Below are positions 25,836 through 34,453 of a stretch of 53,306 bases of DNA, in pieces. This DNA comes from Clostridia bacterium. Lineage in GTDB: Bacteria > Bacillota > Clostridia > Oscillospirales > Acutalibacteraceae. The stretch lies in NCBI GenBank assembly GCA_017473165.1, contig JAFUNA010000036.1, positions 1-53,306 of the forward strand, given 5' to 3'. The notes under the pieces were generated by a model, which saw only the letters and a list, made by a program, of their open reading frames with translations, made no database searches and was not told where the DNA came from. Each line of letters begins with the position of its first letter. Position 1 is the stretch's first letter. The translations under genes were made by a program, and so were the position numbers.

Positions 25836-27002
25836 ATGAAAAAAACAATTTCACTCATTCTTGCGTTTATTCTCGCCTTTGCCGTTCTTATCCCCTCGGG
25901 TTCGGCTTCACAGGCAGACACAAAGCTTCAGTTTGACAAGGACGGCAATTTCCGCATCATGCAGATTTCCGATATCCAGGACGGCATCCTTCTTACCCCC
26001 GCCGTTAGCGACTATCTCAAAAAAGTCATTCCCGAAGCAGACCCCGACCTCATTGTCCTCACAGGTGACAACATTTCCGGCGGCTCTGCAGGTATTGGCG
26101 TAGGCTTCATCGACAAGCCCGCAACAAAAATCGCAATCAACCAATATATGTCCATTTTTGAAGAATTCGGAATTCCCGTTGCGGTTGTTTTCGGTAACCA
26201 CGATGCCGAAAATGCAGTAAGCAAGGAAGAACAGATGGAAATGTATATGAGCTATGACTGCTGCGTTGCAGTTGACGAGGGGGACGCTCTCTACGGCTGC
26301 GGCACATACAATCTTCCCATCTATTCCTCAAACGACAGCAGCAAAATCGCCTACAACCTCTGGATGATTGACTCAAATATGTATGACGATGACGGCTATG
26401 ACCATGTTCACGAGGATCAGATTAAGTGGTACAAGGAAACCTCCGATGCTCTTAAGGCACAGAACGGCGGCAAGCCTGTTCCCTCAATGATGTTCCAGCA
26501 CATCATCATCCCCGAAATCTATGATATCATTGAAGAAGTTCCCGCAGGAACAAAGAACGCTTACGAAAGCGACGGCAAATATTATGCCTTCAAAGACGGC
26601 TATCTCATTGACGGTGCTCTTTGCGAAGGTCCCTGCCCTCCCTCAAAAAACGGCGGTCAGTTTGACGCAGTTCTCGAACAGGGCGACGTTGTTGCAATGT
26701 TCTTCGGTCACGACCACAAAAACAGCTTCATCGTTGACTACAAGGGCGTTCACCTTTCAACAACTCCCGGTATTTCCTTCGGCTCCTACGGCAACGAGGA
26801 AAGAGGCGTAAGAATCATCGACCTCAAGGAAGGCACAACCGATTACGAAACCTCAATCATCTATTATCTTGACGTTTACGCAAACGACGAGCTTGCTCTT
26901 GCACGCTACACCCTTTACGGAAACGAATTTGATACAGGCGAAAAAATTCTCGCTTTCTTTGAAGTTATAATCGCACACATCAAAAATATTTTTAAATTCT
27001 GA
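25836..27002 (+). CDS. Secreted metallophosphoesterase (calcineurin-like)
   Basis: A 388-aa exported enzyme. Residues 1-25 form a signal peptide (MKKTISLILAFILAFAVLIP). The dinuclear-metal motifs are MQISDIQDG (Gln where DxH is usual), LTGDNISGG, VFGNHDAEN, MMFQHIIIPE and FFGHDHKNS. The C-terminal tail EKILAFFEVIIAHIKNIFKF is amphipathic and basic, similar to the tail of the leucine-rich-repeat protein at 589-1686. It resembles Dcr2/purple-acid-phosphatase-like proteins of gut Clostridia. The substrate is a phosphate ester outside the membrane, not further definable. AAAGGAG precedes the ATG. It is paralogous in layout to the gene at 27904. Confidence 0.85.
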   Translation: MKKTISLILAFILAFAVLIPSGSASQADTKLQFDKDGNFRIMQISDIQDGILLTPAVSDYLKKVIPEADPDLIVLTGDNISGGSAGIGVGFIDKPATKIAINQYMSIFEEFGIPVAVVFGNHDAENAVSKEEQMEMYMSYDCCVAVDEGDALYGCGTYNLPIYSSNDSSKIAYNLWMIDSNMYDDDGYDHVHEDQIKWYKETSDALKAQNGGKPVPSMMFQHIIIPEIYDIIEEVPAGTKNAYESDGKYYAFKDGYLIDGALCEGPCPPSKNGGQFDAVLEQGDVVAMFFGHDHKNSFIVDYKGVHLSTTPGISFGSYGNEERGVRIIDLKEGTTDYETSIIYYLDVYANDELALARYTLYGNEFDTGEKILAFFEVIIAHIKNIFKF

Positions 27003-27009
27003 TAAACCC

Positions 27010-27043
27010 AATGCGGCAGCACCATAAACTGCCGCATTTTATA
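27010..27043 (+). terminator. Intrinsic terminator after the phosphoesterase
   Basis: AATGCGGCAG (27010-27019) pairs with CTGCCGCATT (27029-27038), followed by TTTATAAATT. It ends just before the ATG of the cation transporter at 27048, which consequently has no visible ribosome site. Confidence 0.8.
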
Positions 27044-27047
27044 AATT

Positions 27048-27896
27048 ATGAAAGATTTAAACTCAAAAAACAAAATAACCGCTGCCGTAATCGGAGCATC
27101 GGTCAATCTTATTCTGTTTTTCGTGAAGCTCTATATCGGACTTTCAACAAACAGCGTTGCAATCTATGCCGATGCACTCAACAGCATGGCTGACAGTGCG
27201 GTATGTATAATTGCAGTAATCGGATTTTGCCTAATTTCGGAAAAACCGAGCGAGAAATATCCCTTCGGCTTCGGAAAAGCGGAGGAGCTTCTCGATTTGA
27301 TTGTTTCGGTTGTAATTCTTGTTACGGGCGGAGTTTTCGCATTCGTTTCGCTCGAAAGGCTTTTTTATCCCGTGCCCGTGTGGTATTCCGAGCTTTATGC
27401 GGTCATTGTTGCCGCAACGGCTGCCGTAAAGCTTGCACTTGCCTTATATTTCAGGTCGGCTGCAAAAAAATCGCAGGCGGGAATCATAAAAGGACTCGGC
27501 ACGGACAGCTTGCTTGATTTTTTCATCACCCTCTGCACGCTTGTTTCGTTCACCCTTTCAGCAAAAGCTGATTTTTCGGTTGACGGCTTTGCGGGAATCA
27601 TAATAAGCGTTTTGCTGTTAATTGAAGGCATAAAAATGACCGTTTCCGCAGTCAAAACCCTTATCGGCAAAAACAATTCCGACGAATGCGAAAAAATAAA
27701 GGCAGCTGTCGAATCCGACAATGCGGTTGAAGCGGTGCACGGCGTAAGCTGCATCACATTCGGAGAAGCAAGGGTTTACACGGCTGAAATCGGCATCAGT
27801 TGCAGCTCTGCAAAAGAGGTTTCCGACCTCGTTGAAAGGCTGGAAAGTGCCGTTGAAAGAGAAAATGTAAAATTATACTTGAAAATCAGGAGGTAA
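27048..27896 (+). CDS. Cation diffusion facilitator family divalent metal efflux protein
   Basis: A 282-aa CDF transporter with six membrane helices (residues about 10-200) and a short cytoplasmic domain. The metal site reads NSMAD in helix 2 (YADALNSMADS) and DSLLD in helix 5 (GTDSLLDFF), an Asn-Asp/Asp-Asp set. That resembles MntE-type manganese exporters more than the Asp-Asp/His-Asp of zinc carriers (established for that family, from memory). It expels metal using the proton gradient. No Shine-Dalgarno sequence precedes the ATG, which lies right after the terminator stem, so its expression is puzzling. The downstream phosphoesterase and patatin follow closely as an operon. Confidence 0.82.
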   Translation: MKDLNSKNKITAAVIGASVNLILFFVKLYIGLSTNSVAIYADALNSMADSAVCIIAVIGFCLISEKPSEKYPFGFGKAEELLDLIVSVVILVTGGVFAFVSLERLFYPVPVWYSELYAVIVAATAAVKLALALYFRSAAKKSQAGIIKGLGTDSLLDFFITLCTLVSFTLSAKADFSVDGFAGIIISVLLLIEGIKMTVSAVKTLIGKNNSDECEKIKAAVESDNAVEAVHGVSCITFGEARVYTAEIGISCSSAKEVSDLVERLESAVERENVKLYLKIRR

Positions 27897-27903
27897 TGTG
27901 AGC

Positions 27904-29181
27904 ATGAAAACTCAAAAATCCCCCAAAAGAAAAAAGATGCTTTTAAAAGTGTTTTCGGCAATTCTTGCGGTTATCGTTCTTTTTGTCGGAATCACAACCG
28001 CAGTAACCGTCATCGGTCTTAAGGCAAACCTCAACAAGGCTCAAAGCTTTCACGATGCACAGTGCAAGCAAATCAAGGTTGAAAACACTCCCGACGGTGC
28101 GTGGAATATCTACAGCGACGACGGGCTGAAGGTTATGCAGCTTTCGGATATCCACCTTGGCGGCGGCTGGATGTCACACAAAAAAGATGCCATGTCCATG
28201 AATGCCGTTGCGGCAATGATAACCGCCGAAAAGCCCGATTTTGTTATCGTTACGGGCGATATCGCATATCCCGTGCCCTTCCAGGCAGGCACAGCCAACA
28301 ACAAATCGGGGGCAAAGCTTTTTGCCGAGCTTATGGAATCGCTCGGAGTTTACTGGACAGTTGCCTACGGCAATCACGACACCGAGGCATACAGTTATTA
28401 TGACCGTGAGGATATAACGGAGTTCTATGCACAGTATCCCCATTGCCTTTTGCGTGACGGTGCGGAAGATGTTGACGGCTACGGAAATCAGGTTTTCAAC
28501 ATCGTCAAGTCAAACGGCGTTATAACCCGCTCGCTTTTCACGCTCGACTCACATTCATATGTTGACGGCGATATTTTCGGCATTCTCTGGAAATACGATA
28601 ACATTCACGAAAACCAGATTGAATGGTACAAAGAAACAATCGAAAAGAACAACAACCACAACAGAATGAAGCTTTATTCCTCGAGTGATTCTAATTTTGC
28701 CAAAGAAAACCCTACTGCGGGAAATATCCGCACAAGCGTATTTCTTCATGTTCCGCTCATGGAATACAGAGATGCGTGGGAAGAATATGTCAACGCAGGC
28801 TACAAGGACACCGCAAATGTTATTTATAAATACGGCGTTGCGGGCGAAACGGGTCAGGTTGTTTATCACGGACTTCACGAGGATAATTTCTTTGAAACCA
28901 TGCAGGAGCTTTACAGCACGGACACTTTTTTCTGCGGTCACGATCATCTCAACAATTTCTCTCTCGACTATAAGGGAATTCATCTTACATATTCCCCCAG
29001 CGTTGACTATCTTGCATATGTCGGAATTTCAAAGCTCGGCACACAGAGAGGCTGCACGGTTATCGAAATCGGCAAAAACGGCGAAATTGAATGGTCAGCG
29101 GAAAACTATTATCAGGACAAATATGTTTCTCACTATGAGAAAGAAGAAGTTACAATGCAGGAGCTTGGTGTTACGGAATGA
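27904..29181 (+). CDS. Membrane-anchored metallophosphoesterase
   Basis: A 425-aa calcineurin-like phosphoesterase with one N-terminal membrane anchor (residues about 12-37). The metal motifs are canonical: LSDIHLGGG, VTGDIAYP, AYGNHDTEA, FLHVPLMEY and FCGHDHLNN. GGAGG at 27889-27893 serves either the ATG at 27904 or a GTG at 27898; ATG is preferred. It follows the transporter stop after seven bases and overlaps the patatin start, so the three genes form one operon. Substrate unknown; a cell-envelope phosphoester is plausible given the outward-facing orientation predicted from the anchor. Confidence 0.83.
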   Translation: MKTQKSPKRKKMLLKVFSAILAVIVLFVGITTAVTVIGLKANLNKAQSFHDAQCKQIKVENTPDGAWNIYSDDGLKVMQLSDIHLGGGWMSHKKDAMSMNAVAAMITAEKPDFVIVTGDIAYPVPFQAGTANNKSGAKLFAELMESLGVYWTVAYGNHDTEAYSYYDREDITEFYAQYPHCLLRDGAEDVDGYGNQVFNIVKSNGVITRSLFTLDSHSYVDGDIFGILWKYDNIHENQIEWYKETIEKNNNHNRMKLYSSSDSNFAKENPTAGNIRTSVFLHVPLMEYRDAWEEYVNAGYKDTANVIYKYGVAGETGQVVYHGLHEDNFFETMQELYSTDTFFCGHDHLNNFSLDYKGIHLTYSPSVDYLAYVGISKLGTQRGCTVIEIGKNGEIEWSAENYYQDKYVSHYEKEEVTMQELGVTE

Positions 29182-30023
29182 AAACAGGTCTTATTCTTGA
29201 AGGGGGAGCAATGAGAGGTCTTTTCTCCGCAGGCGTTATTGACGTTTTTATGGAAAACGGAATTGAATTTGATGCGGCAATCGGTGTTTCGGCGGGTGCG
29301 GCTTTCGGCTGCAACTATAAATCACGTCAGCCGGGCAGAGTTATCCGCTACAACAAACGCTTTGCAAAAGACCCCCGTTTCTGCAGCCTTCGTTCTCTTA
29401 TAAAAACAGGCGACCTTTTCGGTGCGGAATTCTGCTATCACACAATTCCCGATAAGCTGGATTTGTTTGACACGCAAGCATATATCGACAATCCCATGGA
29501 TTTTTATGTTGTTGTGACAGACATTGAAACGGGCAAGGCGGTTTATATAAACTCTGAAGAAGCGGGCGAAGATGCCCTTGAATGCTTCAGAGCATCGGCA
29601 TCCATGCCCGTTGTTTCAAAGCCCGTTGAAATCAAAGGCAAAAAGTATCTTGACGGCGGAATTGCAGACTCCGTGCCGATTCAGTATTTCGAAAGCATCG
29701 GCTTTGACCGCAATGTCATTATTCTGACACAGCCACTCGGCTACGTCAAAAAGCCAAGCTCAATCAGCAAGGTTATGAAGCATGTTCTGAAAGAATATCC
29801 CGCAGTTGCGGAAACAATGGAAAACAGACACAACGAATATAACGAAACTCTTGCCTACATAGCCGAAAGAGAAAAATCGGGCAACGCTCTTGTCATCCGA
29901 CCCGAAACCGCCCTTGAAATAGGCAGAGTTGAGCATAATCCCGACAAAATGCAGGCAGTCTATGACGAAGGCAGACGTGTTGCGGAAAAATATCTTGTAA
30001 AGGTAAAAGAGTTTATAAAATAA
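29178..30023 (+). CDS. Patatin-like phospholipase (acyl hydrolase)
   Basis: A 281-aa patatin with a Ser-Asp catalytic dyad: oxyanion loop EGGAMRGLFSAG at residues 8-19, nucleophile Ser38 in GVSAG, and Asp159 in DGG. It is cytoplasmic, with no signal peptide. It resembles YjjU-type bacterial patatins that hydrolyse phospholipids or lysophospholipids. The start overlaps the preceding stop by four bases (ATGA), so it is translationally coupled to the phosphoesterase. A joint role in lipid turnover is inferred only from the operon. Confidence 0.87.
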   Translation: MKTGLILEGGAMRGLFSAGVIDVFMENGIEFDAAIGVSAGAAFGCNYKSRQPGRVIRYNKRFAKDPRFCSLRSLIKTGDLFGAEFCYHTIPDKLDLFDTQAYIDNPMDFYVVVTDIETGKAVYINSEEAGEDALECFRASASMPVVSKPVEIKGKKYLDGGIADSVPIQYFESIGFDRNVIILTQPLGYVKKPSSISKVMKHVLKEYPAVAETMENRHNEYNETLAYIAEREKSGNALVIRPETALEIGRVEHNPDKMQAVYDEGRRVAEKYLVKVKEFIK

Positions 30024-30031
30024 TAACACAA

Positions 30032-30075
30032 AAGTCGGTATCCTCCGTTTGGAAGATACCGACTTGATTTTTATT
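30032..30075. terminator. Bidirectional terminator
   Basis: AAGTCGGTATC (30032-30042) and GATACCGACTT (30055-30065) form an 11-bp stem. GATTTTTATTT follows on + and TTGTGTTATTATTTT on -. It separates the convergent patatin and gdhA genes. Confidence 0.85.
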
Positions 30076-30078
30076 TCA

Positions 30079-31425
30079 TCAGATAAGACCCTGTGCCATC
30101 ATTGCATCTGCAACCTTGATGAAGCCTGCGATGTTTGCACCTGCAACGAGGTCATAGCCGAGACCGTATTTTTCTGCTGCAGCAGCAGAGTTATCATGAA
30201 TGTTCTTCATAATCTGCTTGAGCTTGCTGTCAACCTCTTCAGCAGTCCAGCTGTATCTCATTGAGTTCTGGCTCATTTCAAGAGCTGAAACTGCAACACC
30301 GCCTGCGTTAACTGCTTTTGAAGGAGCAACTGCCTTGCAGTTTGCCTTAAGATAAGCAAGAGCATCGTTGGTTGTGGGCATATTTGCAACCTCGATGTAA
30401 TAGGGAACGCCGTTTGCAACAAGCTTTTCAGCCTGTGCCATATCGATTTCGTTCTGTGTTGCGCAGGGCATTGCAACGTCAACCTTAACGCCCCAGGGCT
30501 TCTCGCCTGCATGGAATTCGCAGCCGAACTTATCTGCATAATCCTGAACCTTGTCACGGCCTGATGCTCTCATTTCAAGCATGAAGTCAATCTTTTCTTC
30601 TGTGCTGATGCCGTCGGGATCATAAACATAGCCGTCGGGGCCGGAGATTGTTACAACCTTGCCGCCGAGCTCTGCAATTTTCTTTGCAGCACCCCATGCA
30701 ACGTTACCGAAACCTGAAAGAGCAAAGGTCTTGCCCTTGATTTCTTCGCCGAAATGCTTGAACATTTCAACTGCATAGTATGTTGCACCGTAGCCTGTTG
30801 CTTCGGGTCTGATGAGTGAGCCGCCGTAGGGAATGCCCTTACCGGTGAGAACGCCGTTTTCGAATGCACCTCTGATGCGTCTGTACTGACCGTAGAGGTA
30901 GCCGATTTCTCTGCCGCCTACGCCGATATCACCTGCGGGAACGTCAACGTCGGGACCGATGTGTCTGTAAAGCTCTGTCATGAAAGCCTGGCAGAAGCGA
31001 AGAATTTCAGCGTCGCTCTTGCCTCTGGGGTCAAAGTCGGAGCCGCCCTTGCCGCCGCCGATGGGAAGACCTGTGAGGCTGTTTTTGAAGGTCTGCTCAA
31101 AAGCAAGGAACTTCATGATGCCGATATATACTGAAGGATGGAAACGAAGACCGCCCTTGTAAGGACCGATTGCTCCGTTAAACTGTACTCTGTAGCCTCT
31201 GTTTACCTGTACCTTATTGTTATCGTCAACCCATGTAACTCTGAAAGAAATCTGTCTTTCGGGTTCAACCATTCTTTCAAGAAGGGCTGATTTTTCATAT
31301 TCGGGATGCTGCTCGATAACGGGAATAAGAGATTCAAAAACCTCTGTTACCGTCTGAACAAACTCGGGTTCGTTTGCATTCTTTTTTGCAACTGCGTCGA
31401 TAACGCTCTTAACATATGCGCTCAT
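30079..31425 (-). CDS. gdhA: NADP-type glutamate dehydrogenase
   Basis: A 449-aa hexameric-type glutamate dehydrogenase, which assimilates ammonium into 2-oxoglutarate. Hallmarks are RVQFNGAIGPYKGGLRFHPS, the active-site GGGKGGSDFDPRGKSD with the catalytic Lys, DVPAGDIGVGGREIGY, RPEATGYG, and the Rossmann motif SGFGNVAWGA. The length matches the 450-residue class I enzymes. The ATG at 31425 is used because an upstream GTG lies on top of the ribosome site; AAAGGAG stands 11 bases away. The 5' leader is about 95 bases with two small hairpins. Monocistronic. Confidence 0.96.
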   Translation of the reverse strand: MSAYVKSVIDAVAKKNANEPEFVQTVTEVFESLIPVIEQHPEYEKSALLERMVEPERQISFRVTWVDDNNKVQVNRGYRVQFNGAIGPYKGGLRFHPSVYIGIMKFLAFEQTFKNSLTGLPIGGGKGGSDFDPRGKSDAEILRFCQAFMTELYRHIGPDVDVPAGDIGVGGREIGYLYGQYRRIRGAFENGVLTGKGIPYGGSLIRPEATGYGATYYAVEMFKHFGEEIKGKTFALSGFGNVAWGAAKKIAELGGKVVTISGPDGYVYDPDGISTEEKIDFMLEMRASGRDKVQDYADKFGCEFHAGEKPWGVKVDVAMPCATQNEIDMAQAEKLVANGVPYYIEVANMPTTNDALAYLKANCKAVAPSKAVNAGGVAVSALEMSQNSMRYSWTAEEVDSKLKQIMKNIHDNSAAAAEKYGLGYDLVAGANIAGFIKVADAMMAQGLI

Positions 31426-31527
31426 TGTAAATGACACTCCTTTAGCTGAATTTTACGGCGGCTTTATGAAGTGCAGATTGCTCTGCCTTGTTAATGTATT
31501 AAAGTCGTCGAATTCTTCATTGTTAAC

Positions 31528-31556
31528 ATTCTATACTAACAGCATTAAAAATGCAA
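31528..31556 (-). promoter_or_regulatory. Promoter of gdhA
   Basis: TTGCAT (31551-31556), 17 bases, TAGAAT (31528-31533) on the minus strand. The rest of the 31426-31733 gap holds only AT-rich DNA and the terminator of the feo operon; no further gene is seen. Confidence 0.5.
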
Positions 31557-31660
31557 CAAAAAAATCTTTTAACTTTCATAATTTCGTTAAAAATGTGAAA
31601 AATCGGCTCATTTCAACTCATTTTTTGCAACATTGCACATAGATTAGTGTCATTTTGCAT

Positions 31661-31711
31661 CAAAAAAGCTGAATAACCCTGCCGAATATAATTCATTCAG
31701 CAGGGTTATTC
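31661..31711 (-). terminator. Terminator of the feo operon
   Basis: GAATAACCCTGC (31671-31682) and GCAGGGTTATTC (31700-31711) form a perfect 12-bp stem. On the minus strand AGCTTTTTTG follows. It lies 23 bases after the stop of the Cys-rich peptide gene. Confidence 0.8.
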
Positions 31712-31733
31712 GGTATAATTATACTGATTTATG

Positions 31734-31895
31734 TCAGTTTTTCTGCATATTTTCGCAGCATCCGCCGTTGCAGCCGCTGCAGCCTCCCGAGCACGAACAG
31801 CCGCCGCTTTTATGCTTTTTGACGGCGTTGACAACAACCGCAACAAATACAGCCGCAATTATTGCCGCAATAATAAAAGTTGCAAGATGATTCAT
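31734..31895 (-). CDS. FeoB-associated Cys-rich membrane protein
   Basis: A 53-aa peptide: one membrane helix (residues 5-24, LATFIIAAIIAAVFVAVVV), a basic KKHK segment, and a Cys/Gly-rich tail with seven cysteines (GGCSCSGGCSGCNGGCC). This is the small protein that commonly follows FeoB in Bacillota; its role in iron delivery or metal binding is unproven. AAGGAG precedes the ATG at 31895. It lies 18 bases after the feoB stop and is the last gene of the feo operon. Confidence 0.88.
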   Translation of the reverse strand: MNHLATFIIAAIIAAVFVAVVVNAVKKHKSGGCSCSGGCSGCNGGCCENMQKN

Positions 31896-31913
31896 AATTC
31901 ACACTCCTTGGAT

Positions 31914-34130
31914 TTATTTTGACTTAACATATTTGTTCTTTCTGAAAATAAGGTAGAGTATTAAAGCAAGCACCGCAATTGCAGCCGCCGTTCCGAGAGT
32001 GAATCCCGCTCCCGAGAAGAACATTCCGAACTGATAAACCATAAGAGAAATTGCATAAGCAAAGACCGTCATATAGCCGATTGCCGCAAATGTCCATTTT
32101 ACACTGTTCATTTCTCTTTTGATTGCACCCATCGCCGCAAAGCAGGGAGCACAAAGAAGGTTGAAAATCATAAACGAAAATGCACTGAATGCGTTGCCGC
32201 CGAAGAATTCCTGACCGATGATTGCAAGTGAGCCTTCGCCCGATTCAATCATTTCGAAGGCAAGGTCGGCATCCGCCATTGACGAAAGTGAGCCGAATAC
32301 GCCGACGACCTCTTCCTTTGCAACCAAACCGAGAACCGTTGCAACCGCCGCCTGCCAGTTGTCAAAGCCGAGAGGAATAAAGAGATTTGCAATAAGCTCG
32401 CCTATGGCATTGAGAATTGATTTTGCCTCACCGTCGCCGATATAATGGAATCCGCCCTCAAACGAAAGGCTGTTGAGAGTCCAGATAATAACGCTTGCAG
32501 CGAAAATAACCGTGCCCGCACGCTTGATGAAGCTCCAGCCTCTTTCCCATGTTGTGCGAAGAACGTTGCTTGCAAGAGGTGCATGATATGCGGGAAGCTC
32601 CATAACAAAGGGTGACGGCTCGCTGGCAAGGGATTTGAATTTTTTGAGAATAATTCCCGAAACAATTACTGCCGCTATGCCGATGAAATATGCCGCAACG
32701 GCAACCCATGCCTTGCGTCCGAAAACAGCTGCCGAAATGAGTCCTACGATAGGCATTTTTGCTCCGCAGGGAACAAAACCCGTTGTCATGATTGTGATTT
32801 TGCGGTCACGCTCGTTTTCGATTGTTCTTGATGCCATGATTCCGGGAACGCCGCAGCCCGATGCAACAAGCATGGGAATAAAGCTCTTGCCCGAAAGTCC
32901 GAAACGGCGGAAAATTCTGTCCATGATGAAGGCAACACGGCTCATATAACCGCAGTCCTCAAGAATTGAAAGCAGGAAGAAAAGAACAAGCATCTGCGGA
33001 ACAAAGCCCAGCACTGCACCGACGCCGCCGACAATTCCGTCCTGAATAAGGCTGTAAAGCCATTGTGCGATAACGGGAGTTCCGTCGGGATTCAGAAGCA
33101 CCATGTCAAGAAGTTCGGGAACGCTGTGGAATCTTGAAAGGAACGCCGCTCCGAAAAATTCGGGGTCAAGCCCCTTGAATGAACCGAAGAGTCCGTCATT
33201 CATAAAGGTTGTTGCCCAGTCGCCCACCGTGCCGATTGAAAGTGTATATACAAGCCACATAACCGCCGCAAACATGGGAAGGGCAAGAATACGGTTTGTT
33301 GCAACCATGTCAATCTTATCGGAAACGGTAAGCTTGCCCGCACGCTTCTTTTTGCAATGCTTCATCGCACGGTCTGTTATGTAGTTATATCTTTCGTTTA
33401 TGATGATGCTTTCCGCATCGTCATCCATTTCAAGCTCAACCTCACGGATATCCTCTTCTATATGAGCAAGCTTTTCGGGGTCAAGCTTCAGCTGTTCGAG
33501 TACCTTCGGGTCACGCTCAAAAATCTTGACCGCATACCATCTCTGCTGCTCAAGCGGCATATCATGCACCGCCGCTTCCTCAATATGAGCAAGTGCGTGC
33601 TCAACGGGACCCGAGAAAATATGTCTGTGGTCACTTTTGCCCTCTTTTGCCGCTTCGATAGCAGCATCAACGGCTTCATCAATTCCCGTACCCTTTAGTG
33701 CGGAAATTTCAACCATTCTGCAGCCGAGTACCTTGCCGATTTCCTCCGTATTGATTATATCGCCGTTTTTTCTGACAATATCCATCATGTTAACGGCACC
33801 CACAACGGGAATTCCGAGCTCGATAAGCTGGGTTGTGAGATAAAGGTTTCTTTCAAGGTTTGTTCCGTCGATTATGTCAAGAATAACGTCGGGACGCTCG
33901 CCGACAAGATAATTTCTTGCAACAACCTCTTCAAGAGTATAGGGCGAAAGGGAATAAATGCCCGGAAGGTCGGTGACGATTACGTCATCCTGTTTTTTGA
34001 GTTTACCCTCTTTTTTCTCAACCGTAACGCCCGGCCAGTTGCCGACATACTGATTTGAGCCTGTCAGCAGATTGAAAAGAGTTGTTTTTCCGCAGTTGGG
34101 GTTACCCGCAAGTGCTATTTTTATATCCAT
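31914..34130 (-). CDS. feoB: Ferrous iron transporter FeoB
   Basis: A 738-aa GTP-gated Fe(II) uptake permease. The N-terminal G domain has GNPNCGKTT (residues 9-17), the GNWPGVTVEKKEG switch, DLPGIYSLSP and NMMD. A helical guanine-dissociation-inhibitor-like domain follows to about residue 270. The membrane part has two Gate repeats; SGCGVPGIMASR carries the conserved Cys. ALNG-type and short hydrophobic ends are normal for the family, and the length is slightly long but typical. The ribosome site AAAGGCAGGG is moderate. Between feoA and feoB lies a GTTAG palindrome able to fold as a hairpin. Confidence 0.96.
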   Translation of the reverse strand: MDIKIALAGNPNCGKTTLFNLLTGSNQYVGNWPGVTVEKKEGKLKKQDDVIVTDLPGIYSLSPYTLEEVVARNYLVGERPDVILDIIDGTNLERNLYLTTQLIELGIPVVGAVNMMDIVRKNGDIINTEEIGKVLGCRMVEISALKGTGIDEAVDAAIEAAKEGKSDHRHIFSGPVEHALAHIEEAAVHDMPLEQQRWYAVKIFERDPKVLEQLKLDPEKLAHIEEDIREVELEMDDDAESIIINERYNYITDRAMKHCKKKRAGKLTVSDKIDMVATNRILALPMFAAVMWLVYTLSIGTVGDWATTFMNDGLFGSFKGLDPEFFGAAFLSRFHSVPELLDMVLLNPDGTPVIAQWLYSLIQDGIVGGVGAVLGFVPQMLVLFFLLSILEDCGYMSRVAFIMDRIFRRFGLSGKSFIPMLVASGCGVPGIMASRTIENERDRKITIMTTGFVPCGAKMPIVGLISAAVFGRKAWVAVAAYFIGIAAVIVSGIILKKFKSLASEPSPFVMELPAYHAPLASNVLRTTWERGWSFIKRAGTVIFAASVIIWTLNSLSFEGGFHYIGDGEAKSILNAIGELIANLFIPLGFDNWQAAVATVLGLVAKEEVVGVFGSLSSMADADLAFEMIESGEGSLAIIGQEFFGGNAFSAFSFMIFNLLCAPCFAAMGAIKREMNSVKWTFAAIGYMTVFAYAISLMVYQFGMFFSGAGFTLGTAAAIAVLALILYLIFRKNKYVKSK

Positions 34131-34148
34131 GCAAAGCCCTGCCTTTCA

Positions 34149-34168
34149 CGGTTAGCATCCGCTAACCG
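34149..34168. promoter_or_regulatory. GTTAG palindrome between feoA and feoB
   Basis: CGGTTAGC, ATCC, GCTAACCG make an 8-bp perfect hairpin with a four-base loop. The core GTTAGCATCCGCTAAC (34151-34166) has the same form as two sites upstream of feoA. It may be an intra-operon regulator site or an mRNA hairpin. Confidence 0.55.
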
Positions 34169-34214
34169 GCAATTCAAAAAGTCGGGTAGAAAACTCCCCT
34201 GTTTGTTTATATAT

Positions 34215-34436
34215 TTATTCAACCTCAATCATTTCGGCATCGCCTTTTCTGATTGAAAGTTCGTAGCCGCGAACGGAAATTTCAAGAGGGTCACCGAGAG
34301 GGGCAACCTTGCGGACAAAAATTTCAACGCCCTTTGTTATGCCCATATCCATGATTCTGCGTTTGAGCGCACCCTCACCGTGGAGCTTTATAACCTTTGC
34401 TCTTTTTCCGATTTTTACATCTCTTAAGGTTTTCAT
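34215..34436 (-). CDS. feoA: Ferrous iron transport accessory protein FeoA
   Basis: A 73-aa SH3-like protein that partners FeoB: MKTLRDVKIGKRAKVIKLHG, LKRRIMDMGITKG, VRKVAPLGDPLEISVRGYELSIRKGDA. All family landmarks are present. Of two ATGs six bases apart, 34436 is preferred because AAGGAG would be only two bases from the first. It is the first gene of the feo operon, with a consensus promoter and palindromic sites upstream. Confidence 0.93.
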   Translation of the reverse strand: MKTLRDVKIGKRAKVIKLHGEGALKRRIMDMGITKGVEIFVRKVAPLGDPLEISVRGYELSIRKGDAEMIEVE

Positions 34437-34453
34437 AGTCATCTCTCCTTGCG

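Noticed and set aside
31426-31527. Riboswitch in the gdhA leader
   Set aside because: Only two small stems (GCAGA/TCTGC and an enclosing ATGAAG/CTTCAT) are visible, with no known aptamer motif.
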